Origin: a virus
Strand: one strand, 5' to 3'
DNA length: 34,295 nt
IMG/VR virus record: IMGVR_UViG_3300024243_000054
Span: 1 to 34,295 of that record
Below the pieces are notes generated by a model. That model searched no databases and was not told the origin of the DNA. It worked only from the letters and a program-made list of their open reading frames with translations. Positions 8,303 to 14,845 of the stretch are shown piece by piece; position 1 is the first letter of the stretch; each line of letters opens with the position of its first letter. The position numbers were made by a program, and so were the translations under genes.

Positions 8303-9070
8303 ATGGGAATCAACATGGAGCTAATGCGGAAGAAGCTCGCCGCACTACGAGGAAATGGAAAGAGCGACAGGACAAGCGTCTGGTTCAAGCCAGAAGAGGG
8401 CGACACTGATGTGCGAATCGTCCCTGCCAAGGACGGAGACCCTCTGAAGGGGGTGTTCTTTCACTATAACATCGAAGGACATCGCGGCGGCGTTATGTGC
8501 CCTAAGCGTAACTTCGGTGAGGCGTGCCCAATCTGTGATTTCGCTTCACAGCTATGGAAGGACGGCACCGAAAACAACGACGAGGAGACTAAGAAGCTTG
8601 CTAAGTCTCTCTTCATTCGTAATCGTTACTTCTCACCAGTAGTGGTGCGAGGGCTTGAGAGCGAGGGCGTGAAGGTCTATGGTTACGGCAAGCAGGCTTA
8701 TGAGCTTCTGCTGGGTTACATTCTAGACCCCGAGTATGGCGATATCACCGACCCGCATGGCGGCACTGACATCACCATCACTTACACAAAGCCGACTACT
8801 CCGGGCGCTTACCCGAAGACAAACATGAAGATGCGTCGTAACACCAGTCCGCTCCTGCCAGACGCAGATGCCATCCCTGGTCTGCTTCAGAACATGCCCG
8901 ACATTGATGGACTATTCACTCGTCACAGCCCCGATGAGGTGTCAGCCATTCTTGATGGTATGCTCTCTGGCGACAAGTCAGCAGAGAGCCGCTCAAGAGA
9001 GACAACGCAGTACAATCAGGGCGGCAAGTCCAGTGTTGATAAGGCATTCAACGATCTAATGGCTGGCTAG
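8303..9070 (+). CDS. Single-stranded DNA-binding protein, T4 gp32-like
   Basis: 255 residues from the ATG at 8303, chosen because AAGGAG lies 7 bases upstream and because the open frame upstream of it crosses the promoter region. The N-terminus (NMELMRKKLAALRG) resembles the basic cooperative-binding region of gp32. A zinc site is visible: His60 (or His54), Cys66, Cys75 and Cys78, the last pair as CPIC; gp32 uses His64, Cys77, Cys87 and Cys90. The C-terminal third is acidic then Ser/Gly-rich and ends with VDKAFNDLMAG, like the flexible tail that contacts other replication proteins. It coats ssDNA at forks and in recombination. Two promoters upstream and a strong terminator downstream make it an isolated, probably highly expressed transcription unit. 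Confidence 0.85.
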   Translation: MGINMELMRKKLAALRGNGKSDRTSVWFKPEEGDTDVRIVPAKDGDPLKGVFFHYNIEGHRGGVMCPKRNFGEACPICDFASQLWKDGTENNDEETKKLAKSLFIRNRYFSPVVVRGLESEGVKVYGYGKQAYELLLGYILDPEYGDITDPHGGTDITITYTKPTTPGAYPKTNMKMRRNTSPLLPDADAIPGLLQNMPDIDGLFTRHSPDEVSAILDGMLSGDKSAESRSRETTQYNQGGKSSVDKAFNDLMAG

Positions 9071-9093
9071 TAAAAGCTCCAAGCTCCAGTCTG

Positions 9094-9121
9094 CCCCCAC
9101 CCCTAAAAAGGTGGGGGTTTT
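9094..9121 (+). terminator. Rho-independent terminator after ssb
   Basis: Perfect 8-bp stem CCCCCACC (9094-9101) with GGTGGGGG (9110-9117), loop CCTAAAAA, followed by TTTT and further T-rich bases. It ends the ssb unit just before the recA promoter. Confidence 0.85.
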
Positions 9122-9124
9122 CTG

Positions 9125-9153
9125 TTGCGCTTTTAGTAAATCTGTGTTATAAT
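9125..9153 (+). promoter_or_regulatory. Promoter of the recA/uvsX operon
   Basis: TTGCGC at 9125-9130, a 17-base spacer, and a perfect extended -10 (TGT-TATAAT, -10 at 9148-9153). It directly follows the ssb terminator. The leader of about 55 bases is A-rich and ends with AAGGAG before the ATG at 9217. Confidence 0.75.
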
Positions 9154-9216
9154 TACTACTGGGCTTCGGCTCAAAAATAAATAAAGAAAAGAAAAGTTAA
9201 AAATAAGGAGAACTTA

Positions 9217-10335
9217 ATGACTAAAGCAAAAGCTAAGGCTGGACGTGTATCTATGTCCGATCTTAGAGCGATGATAAACAAAAAAGCAGGTCGCAATGTC
9301 GCTCACGACCTACGAGAAGACAATCCCACAGAAGTAAAACAGTGGATTCCAACAGGATCCCGATGGCTTGATTCTATCGTTTGTAAGGGAAAATACGCTG
9401 GCATTCCTGTCGGTAAGGTAACAGAGTTAGCTGGCTTAGAAGCGACAGGTAAGTCGTTCTTAGCAGCCCAGTGTGCCGCAAATGCACAAAAGATGGGAAT
9501 TGGAGTAATCTACTTTGATTCCGAGTCTGCGATTGATCCAACCTTCTTGGAGAAGGCTGGGTGTGATATTGGAGCTATGATGTATGTTCAAGCTCAATCT
9601 GTAGAGTTTGTGCTTGAGACTATTGAAGAATTATTAGGAGCAGCAGACGAGCAATTACTATTTATCTGGGACTCTCTAGCATTCACTCCGTCAGTTTCAG
9701 ATGTAGCAGGTGACTTCAATCCTCAGTCATCGGTGGCAACCAAGGCTCGCATTCTTGCGAAGGCGATGTCAAAGTTGGTTATTCCTCTAGCAGACAAGAA
9801 AGCCACGTTCCTTGTTCTCAATCAGTTGAAGACTAACATCCCCCACGGACCAATGGCAAGACAGATTGCAATGACAACGCCCTACATCACCCCCGGTGGA
9901 AAGGCTATGCACTATGCTTACTCTCTTCGTATCTGGCTTACAGGTCGTAAGAGCAAGGCAGCCTATGTGCTTGATGATAATGGTTTTCGCATTGGTTCGG
10001 AAGTCAAGGTCAAACTTGAAAAGTCTCGCTTTGGAACACAGGGTAGGACTTGCACATTCCGAATCTTATGGGGAACAGAATCAATTGGTGTGCAATGTAC
10101 GGAAAGTTTATTTGAGGCTCTTAAGAATTTTATGTCTGTTGCTGGCTCTTGGTACACGTTTGAGCACAATGGTTATTCTAAGAAATTCCAGCCTAGCAAG
10201 TGGGTTGAAGTAATGGATTCTGACCCGGAGTTTAGGCAACATGTTTATGATTTTATGGATGAAGTCGTGATTCAAAAGTTTGACAAGCGAGAAGGAGAAG
10301 CGTCAGATTTCTATGAAGTAGACAAAGCCTCTTGA
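9217..10335 (+). CDS. uvsX: RecA/UvsX-type recombinase
   Basis: 372 residues. The RecA-fold ATPase core is clear: Walker A GLEATGKS at 73-80, the catalytic strand with DSES at 101-104, Walker B LLFIWDSL with Asp152, and the loop region after VLNQLKTNIPHGP that corresponds to the motif coupling ATP to DNA binding. Before the core is a 45-residue basic N-terminal segment for monomer-monomer contact. It forms filaments on ssDNA, catalyses strand exchange and, in T4-like phages, starts recombination-dependent replication with the gp32-like SSB encoded just upstream. The start has AAGGAG 7-8 bases upstream. Its stop codon lies inside the -35 box of the promoter for the next gene. Confidence 0.9.
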   Translation: MTKAKAKAGRVSMSDLRAMINKKAGRNVAHDLREDNPTEVKQWIPTGSRWLDSIVCKGKYAGIPVGKVTELAGLEATGKSFLAAQCAANAQKMGIGVIYFDSESAIDPTFLEKAGCDIGAMMYVQAQSVEFVLETIEELLGAADEQLLFIWDSLAFTPSVSDVAGDFNPQSSVATKARILAKAMSKLVIPLADKKATFLVLNQLKTNIPHGPMARQIAMTTPYITPGGKAMHYAYSLRIWLTGRKSKAAYVLDDNGFRIGSEVKVKLEKSRFGTQGRTCTFRILWGTESIGVQCTESLFEALKNFMSVAGSWYTFEHNGYSKKFQPSKWVEVMDSDPEFRQHVYDFMDEVVIQKFDKREGEASDFYEVDKAS

Positions 10336-10360
10336 CAGCACGCCTCCACCCTGTTATGTT
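10332..10360 (+). promoter_or_regulatory. Promoter embedded in a hairpin upstream of the GIY-YIG gene
   Basis: Perfect TTGACA (10332-10337) overlapping the recA stop codon, a 17-base spacer, and extended -10 TGT-TATGTT (10355-10360). The -10 box lies in the loop of the inverted repeat 10343-10372, so RNA from this promoter (start near 10367) would contain only part of the right arm. Confidence 0.75.
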
Positions 10361-10372
10361 ATAGGGTGGAGG
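10343..10372 (+). promoter_or_regulatory. Perfect 10-bp inverted repeat, putative translational switch
   Basis: CCTCCACCCT (10343-10352), a 10-base loop GTTATGTTAT, then AGGGTGGAGG (10363-10372). The right arm includes a Shine-Dalgarno sequence (GGAGGT, 10368-10373), 8 bases before an in-frame TTG (10382) of the GIY-YIG gene. Read-through RNA from recA can hide this site; RNA started at the promoter in the loop cannot. There is no U-run, so it is not a standard terminator. Confidence 0.6.
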
Positions 10373-10402
10373 TAACCTATTTTGTTAGAGCATAAATTGA
10401 AG

Positions 10403-10444
10403 ACCCGACTACTTACTGTGGAGGACATAGAAATGAAGTCGGGT
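10403..10444 (+). promoter_or_regulatory. 8-bp inverted repeat enclosing the GIY-YIG start codon
   Basis: ACCCGACT (10403-10410) pairs with AGTCGGGT (10437-10444). The 26-base loop holds the GGAGG (10420-10424) and the ATG at 10433. Initiation could be modulated by this fold. It may be chance, but a similar arrangement occurs at the HNH gene (16825-16886). Confidence 0.4.
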
Positions 10445-11263
10445 ATCTATCAAATCAAAAATTTAACAAATAATAAAATCTACATAGGCAGTTCTGTTGA
10501 CATAAAGGCACGCTGGGCAGGTCATCGAAGCGACCTGAAAAACAAAAAGCACCACTCAAAACACCTACAGCGCTCTTGGGAGTTGCATGGTTCTAATGCT
10601 TTTGAATTTATGATCTTGGAGGTTGTGAAAGATTCTGAATTGCTCTTGGAAAGAGAGCAACATTATCTAGACACCCTCAGACCTTATGAGAGGGAGGTAG
10701 GCTATAATAATTGCAGAGAAGCAGGAAGACCTACTGGCTATAAACATTCGGAAGAAACTAGAAGAAAAATGTCTGAAACAAAAAAAGGACATAAACATAG
10801 TGAAGAAACGAAAAGAAAAATAGGGATTTCACAAAAAGGGAAGCACATTTCTGATGAAACAAAAATAAAACAAAGCATTTCTGCCAAAAAACGATGGAAA
10901 AGGACAGATGCCTGTACGGAGGAAACGAGAAAGAAAATGTCCGAAGCACATAAAGGTAGAAAGCCTTGGAACAAGGGCATAAAAACTCCGCAAGAAGTTA
11001 AAGACAAAATTAGCAAAACCCTCAAAGGTAGACCCTCTCCAATGAAGGGAAACAGGCACTCCGAAGAGACAAAGAGGCTAATGAGTGAAGTAAGAAGCGG
11101 CGAGAACAATGCCAGATCAATAATGACTTGGGAAAAAGTTAGAGAAATAAGAAGGCTTTATGCCGCTGGCGGCATCAGCCAACAAAAACTAGCAGACCAA
11201 TTTGGGTGCTCCAAGGGCTGCATTAAACACATTCTAAAAAACAGATCATGGAGAGAACAATGA
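10433..11263 (+). CDS. GIY-YIG homing endonuclease with NUMOD3 repeats
   Basis: 276 residues from the ATG at 10433, which has GGAGG 8 bases upstream and begins right at the GIY-YIG domain. A TTG at 10382 with GGAGGT 8 bases upstream is an alternative start adding 17 residues. The nuclease domain covers residues 1-95: GIYQI and KIYIGSS (the GIY-YIG pair), the conserved Arg in the following helix, and a Glu near ERE (catalytic metal ligand). Then come repeated NUMOD3 units (HSEETRRKMSE, HSEETKRKIG and similar) that contact DNA in the minor groove, and a C-terminal helix-turn-helix (residues about 235-275). SegA/I-TevI-like enzymes cut intron- or gene-less alleles to spread themselves. The gene is A-rich compared with recA, a sign of transfer. 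Its end overlaps the flap-nuclease start. Confidence 0.88.
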   Translation: MKSGIYQIKNLTNNKIYIGSSVDIKARWAGHRSDLKNKKHHSKHLQRSWELHGSNAFEFMILEVVKDSELLLEREQHYLDTLRPYEREVGYNNCREAGRPTGYKHSEETRRKMSETKKGHKHSEETKRKIGISQKGKHISDETKIKQSISAKKRWKRTDACTEETRKKMSEAHKGRKPWNKGIKTPQEVKDKISKTLKGRPSPMKGNRHSEETKRLMSEVRSGENNARSIMTWEKVREIRRLYAAGGISQQKLADQFGCSKGCIKHILKNRSWREQ

Positions 11264-12225
11264 AGAGAGTTATGATAATAGACGGCCTAAATCATTTTTT
11301 AAGGGCGTTCATAGTCGATCCCAGTCTGTCTAATCATGGACAGCCAATCGGTGGCATCAAAGGATCTATGAAGATTCTGCAAAAACTCGTAAGAATGACA
11401 AAGCCAAACGAGATTGTAATATGCTGGGACGGACCAAATGGTTCACAAAAACGTAAGGCTCTCAATTCAAATTATAAGCAAGGTCGCAAACCACTGCGCC
11501 TCAATCGTTCTGTTCATAATCTAACTGAGAACGAAGAACTACAAAACAAAGTTTGGCAACAAATGAGAACAATTGAATATCTCAATCAAATGCCAATCAT
11601 CCAGCTTATTCTTGAGAGAGTTGAGGCTGACGACATCATCTCTTATGTCTGTAATTCATCGCACTACAAGGGTTGGCAGAAAGTAATTGTCTCAAATGAC
11701 AAAGACTTTTTACAGCTTTGTGACGAAGAGACTGTGGTTTATCGCCCAACCACAGATAAGATTGAAACCAAGAAGACTGTGATTGAGTCTATGGGGGTTC
11801 ATCCCACCAACATGGCGCTCGCCCGCGCTATGGACGGAGACGCCAGCGACAATCTTCCAGGCGTCAATCGTGTTGGAATGAAGACGATCGCCACCAAGTT
11901 GCCGTTTATGAAAGACGAGCGAACCATTACGATCGATGAGCTACTTGATTACTGCGAGAGCATTGATTCAAAGCTGAAAGTCTACAAGAACATCTCAGAG
12001 TCAAAAGCACTTATCGAACACAACTATCAGATGATGCAGTTGTATGCTCCGCTGATCTCCATCCAGGGCAAGCAGACTATTGACTATGCCCTTGAGAACT
12101 TTGAGTGCGAATTCAACAAGACCGAACTGCTAAAACTAATGATGGAAGACGGCTTTGGAGAACTAAACTGGGAAGAATTGAAGACATTTCTAAACCGAAT
12201 TTCTAGGGAGTGTAACGATAAGTAG
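11260..12225 (+). CDS. 5'-3' exonuclease / flap endonuclease (T4 RNase H-like)
   Basis: 321 residues from the ATG at 11260, preferred over 11248 because GGAGAG lies just upstream and it gives an ATGA overlap with the GIY-YIG stop. PIN/FEN motifs are in order: IIDGLNH with the first Asp near residue 8, ICWDGPNGSQKRK (second metal Asp and basic helix), VEADDIISY (Asp-Asp pair), SNDKDFLQL (two Asp), then DGDASDNLPGVNRVGMKTI, which joins the last acidic ligand to the H3TH DNA-binding element. Such enzymes remove RNA primers and 5' flaps during lagging-strand maturation; the family-A polymerase in this window lacks this domain, as in T4-type systems where it is a separate protein. It follows recA and the homing endonuclease in the same transcript. 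Confidence 0.85.
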   Translation: MKRVMIIDGLNHFLRAFIVDPSLSNHGQPIGGIKGSMKILQKLVRMTKPNEIVICWDGPNGSQKRKALNSNYKQGRKPLRLNRSVHNLTENEELQNKVWQQMRTIEYLNQMPIIQLILERVEADDIISYVCNSSHYKGWQKVIVSNDKDFLQLCDEETVVYRPTTDKIETKKTVIESMGVHPTNMALARAMDGDASDNLPGVNRVGMKTIATKLPFMKDERTITIDELLDYCESIDSKLKVYKNISESKALIEHNYQMMQLYAPLISIQGKQTIDYALENFECEFNKTELLKLMMEDGFGELNWEELKTFLNRISRECNDK

Positions 12226-12230
12226 TACTA

Positions 12231-12252
12231 TTTACTACCGAGGTATAGTAAA
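12231..12252 (+). promoter_or_regulatory. 7-bp inverted repeat presenting a ribosome site in its loop
   Basis: TTTACTA (12231-12237) and TAGTAAA (12246-12252) flank CCGAGGTA, which contains the weak Shine-Dalgarno GAGG of the gene starting at 12252. The last base of the right arm is the A of its ATG. Short and AT-rich, so it could be chance. Confidence 0.3.
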
Positions 12253-13355
12253 TGAGAGAAGAAACAATAAGCCTATCCTTATCAGATGATAACGGTGCCG
12301 AACACAAGGTTGTGTTTAGGAAAGGTATTTATGATAGCAATCTGTGGATAGCTGAGATTGGTGAGCTTTATGCAAAAATTCTAATAAGAAAAACACAGCG
12401 TAGATATGCTGGGACACTGAAGGATATTTTTGAGTGGCATTCCTACCAGCGAGAAGATGAATATGAGAAAGAAGAATTGATAGCTGAAGATTTGGATTAT
12501 TCTTTCGAGAAGGCTGCCCAAAGTGCAATGTTCAGTCTGGAAAAGAAAAGCGTTCCAAGTATCCCTCTTGCCGCCCAACACCTTCCGCTTGTAAAGAGCG
12601 AGGTCGCGGTAAGTCTTGGGGCAAGAAGTCAAAAGCAGGAAATGAATGAGTCTCTGTTTGATTTAAGAACTATTTACAACGAGGGCAAAACTATGGAATT
12701 TACAGAAGACTACACCAAGCAGGTTATCAAAGAAGAACTTACAAAAATTGTTAAAGAAGGAGAAATTGTAGATTTACATCCAGATCCTTTTCCAGAAATA
12801 CCTGATAGTGAAATAAGCAGGCAAGACAAAAGAAAACTTGCGGACGCGGCGCTCGACTATGATTTAGGATCTGAAGTTGATGATCTTGAGTGGAATATAT
12901 CCAACATCTTAAACAATAGAGGAGAAATTTTAAGTAAACCTGAATTGTATAATTGGCTTAAGGAAACCCATTCTTTTGAGTACCCACAGGCATTCGATAT
13001 GGCAATTCACAATTTATTGATGAGTTCGGAGATTTTCTATAACAAAAAGACTAAAGAATACTTTGGCAAACAGTTTGCAGACTCTTTTCCATCTGAGAAA
13101 ATTTTGCCTCTTTCATATTACAGAAAAAAAACAAATCCTTACAACGAGGGCAAAACTATGGAATTTACAGAAGACTACACCAAGCAGGTTATCAAAGAAG
13201 AGTACGAGGCACTTCTTGACGAAAAGAAGAAGAAGCCTTGTAAGACTGCTAAGGGCAAGCGCTCTGCAAAGATCAAGAAGTGCAAGAATCCACCTTGCGC
13301 CAACGCACTATCACGAAAGAAGTGGAAGTGTCGCGGCTCTAAGTCTATGAAATAG
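12252..13355 (+). CDS. Unknown protein with internal duplication and Lys/Cys-rich tail
   Basis: 367 residues, no family recognised. Residues 1-80 form a mixed, acidic N-terminal domain. A 21-residue block (YNEGKT then MEFTEDYTKQVIKEE) appears at about 141-161 and again at about 296-316, encoded by a perfect 63-bp repeat. Between the copies lies an acidic, helical domain of about 135 residues. After the second copy comes a 50-residue tail rich in Lys and Cys (KKKPCKTAKGKRSAKIKKC and KKWKCRGSKS), possibly nucleic-acid or metal binding. Each copy contains an ATG with GAGGG 8 bases upstream (12693, 13158), so the tail may also be made as a separate 65-residue protein. It sits between the flap nuclease and a promoter. 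A composite gene built by recombination between repeats is my best reading. Confidence 0.6.
   Translation: MREETISLSLSDDNGAEHKVVFRKGIYDSNLWIAEIGELYAKILIRKTQRRYAGTLKDIFEWHSYQREDEYEKEELIAEDLDYSFEKAAQSAMFSLEKKSVPSIPLAAQHLPLVKSEVAVSLGARSQKQEMNESLFDLRTIYNEGKTMEFTEDYTKQVIKEELTKIVKEGEIVDLHPDPFPEIPDSEISRQDKRKLADAALDYDLGSEVDDLEWNISNILNNRGEILSKPELYNWLKETHSFEYPQAFDMAIHNLLMSSEIFYNKKTKEYFGKQFADSFPSEKILPLSYYRKKTNPYNEGKTMEFTEDYTKQVIKEEYEALLDEKKKKPCKTAKGKRSAKIKKCKNPPCANALSRKKWKCRGSKSMK
12674..12736 (+). repeat. 63-bp direct repeat, copy 1
   Basis: Identical at all 63 positions to 13139-13201. The offset is 465 bp, a multiple of three, so both copies are read in the same frame. It contains GAGGG and an ATG (12693), i.e. 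what looks like an internal translation start. Confidence 0.9.
13139..13201 (+). repeat. 63-bp direct repeat, copy 2
   Basis: Second copy of the block at 12674-12736. The internal ATG at 13158 could start a 65-residue product consisting of the repeat peptide and the Lys/Cys-rich tail. Confidence 0.9.
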
Positions 13356-13394
13356 ATAGACAGCGCCAAGAGTAAAAATAAAGCGTAACTCGCC

Positions 13395-13422
13395 TTGACT
13401 TTTTATCTAGGTGTGTTATATT
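13395..13422 (+). promoter_or_regulatory. Promoter of the helicase-RNR operon
   Basis: TTGACT (13395-13400), a 16-base spacer, and extended -10 TGT-TATATT (13417-13422), 26 bases before the helicase ATG with AAGGAG between. It lies in the 92-base gap after the duplicated-repeat gene; no terminator is visible in that gap. Confidence 0.7.
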
Positions 13423-13447
13423 TAGTAGTGCGAGACCAAGGAGCGTT

Positions 13448-14845
13448 ATGCTTGCACACAAGGCAGACTTTGGAAGGTACGGAAAGTCCTTCCAAGAGGG
13501 GTTGGTTCAACTCATTTTTGAGGACCGACCCTTCGCAGATCAAATAACCGAAGTTCTAGATGTTGAGTTTCTAGAACTTGAATACCTCCGCACATTTGTT
13601 GCGAAGATAGTCCATTACAGGACAAAATACGGGAAACATCCATCCACAAATGCGATGATCTCTATCTTACGGACAGAACTTGACCGCGAGAGCGAAGTAA
13701 CACAGCAGCAGGTTCGTGACTACTTTGCGAGAGTCCACACAAATGAAATTGCTGACGACATAGATTACATCAAAGAGACTTCTCTTGACTTCTGCCGCAA
13801 GCAGAAGTTGAAGGAAGCAATGATGAAGTCAGTCAATCTTCTACAGACCTGTTCTTTTGACGAGATCTCAAAGGTAATCAACGATGCCCTAAAGCTGGGC
13901 TCTGAGAATAACTTTGGTCACGACTTCATTGCAGACTTTGAAGAGCGCTACAAGCCGAAGTTTAGACTCCCAGTTACAACAGGATGGAAAGAGATTGATA
14001 CTATCACAAGTGGTGGACTTGGTAGAAATGAGCTTGGCGTCGTTATTGCCCCTACTGGTGCAGGTAAGTCTATGGCTCTTGTTCACCTTGGATCTCAAGC
14101 TATTAAAGAGGGCAAGACTGTTGTTCATTACACTCTGGAGTTGCAGGATATGGTTGTTGCTTGTCGCTATGACTCTTGTATCACACAGTATCCTTTGTCC
14201 GATCTCACAAACTTCAAAGACGAGATCTTTGAAGAGATCAGCAATCTTGACGGAACTCTAATCGTCAAGGAATACCCAACCAAGTCTGCCTCAACGAACA
14301 CCATCAAATCACACCTCGCCCGTCTAGTAAAGAGGGGCATAACGCCCGGTCTAATCATCGTAGACTACGCAGATTTGTTGAGACCCGTCGTAGTGCGGAA
14401 AGAAAAAAGAACAGAACTGGAGTCAATCTACGAGGAGCTACGAGGACTATCCAATGAAATGAATTGTCCTGTCTGGACCGCCTCACAGACCAATCGCTCT
14501 GGTCTAAATGCTGAAGTTGTTACTATGGAGCAGATCTCTGAGGCATTCAACAAATGCTTCGTGGCTGACTTCATCTGCACTTTGTCTCGCACCATCGAAG
14601 ACAAGCAAAACAACAAAGCAAAGATGTTTATTGCAAAGAATCGCAATGGACCTGATGGGATCATCTATGACTTGTTCATGGACACATCAAGTGTAAACAT
14701 CAAAATGTTGCCTAAGCCGGCTATTCCTGCTGGTGCTGGACTACAAGTTGCAATGAATCCCGTTGCAATTGGCGCGAAGGAACAAAAAGAAATCTTAAAA
14801 AACAAGTATGACAAGTTCAGAAAGCTAAGGAGTAACAGCAAATGA
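13448..14845 (+). CDS. Replicative DNA helicase, DnaB/T4 gp41-like
   Basis: 465 residues. The RecA-fold motor begins near residue 175: TTGWKEIDTITSGGLGRNEL, Walker A APTGAGKS at 201-208, the LEL segment at 230-232 with the Glu that activates water, Walker B LIIVDYADL with Asp306, the QTN sensor region (WTASQTNRSG), and a KNRNGPDG arginine-finger-like motif near the end. Residues 1-170 are helical, as in the N-terminal hexamerisation and primase-contact domain of gp41/DnaB. It would unwind the fork as a hexamer on the lagging strand. No separate primase is visible in the window. AAGGAG precedes the start; the stop overlaps the RNR start (ATGA). Confidence 0.88.
   Translation: MLAHKADFGRYGKSFQEGLVQLIFEDRPFADQITEVLDVEFLELEYLRTFVAKIVHYRTKYGKHPSTNAMISILRTELDRESEVTQQQVRDYFARVHTNEIADDIDYIKETSLDFCRKQKLKEAMMKSVNLLQTCSFDEISKVINDALKLGSENNFGHDFIADFEERYKPKFRLPVTTGWKEIDTITSGGLGRNELGVVIAPTGAGKSMALVHLGSQAIKEGKTVVHYTLELQDMVVACRYDSCITQYPLSDLTNFKDEIFEEISNLDGTLIVKEYPTKSASTNTIKSHLARLVKRGITPGLIIVDYADLLRPVVVRKEKRTELESIYEELRGLSNEMNCPVWTASQTNRSGLNAEVVTMEQISEAFNKCFVADFICTLSRTIEDKQNNKAKMFIAKNRNGPDGIIYDLFMDTSSVNIKMLPKPAIPAGAGLQVAMNPVAIGAKEQKEILKNKYDKFRKLRSNSK

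Noticed and set aside
10343-10372. Terminator after recA.
   Set aside because: The stem is perfect but the following bases (TAACCTATTTTG) are not a U-run, and the loop is a -10 box.
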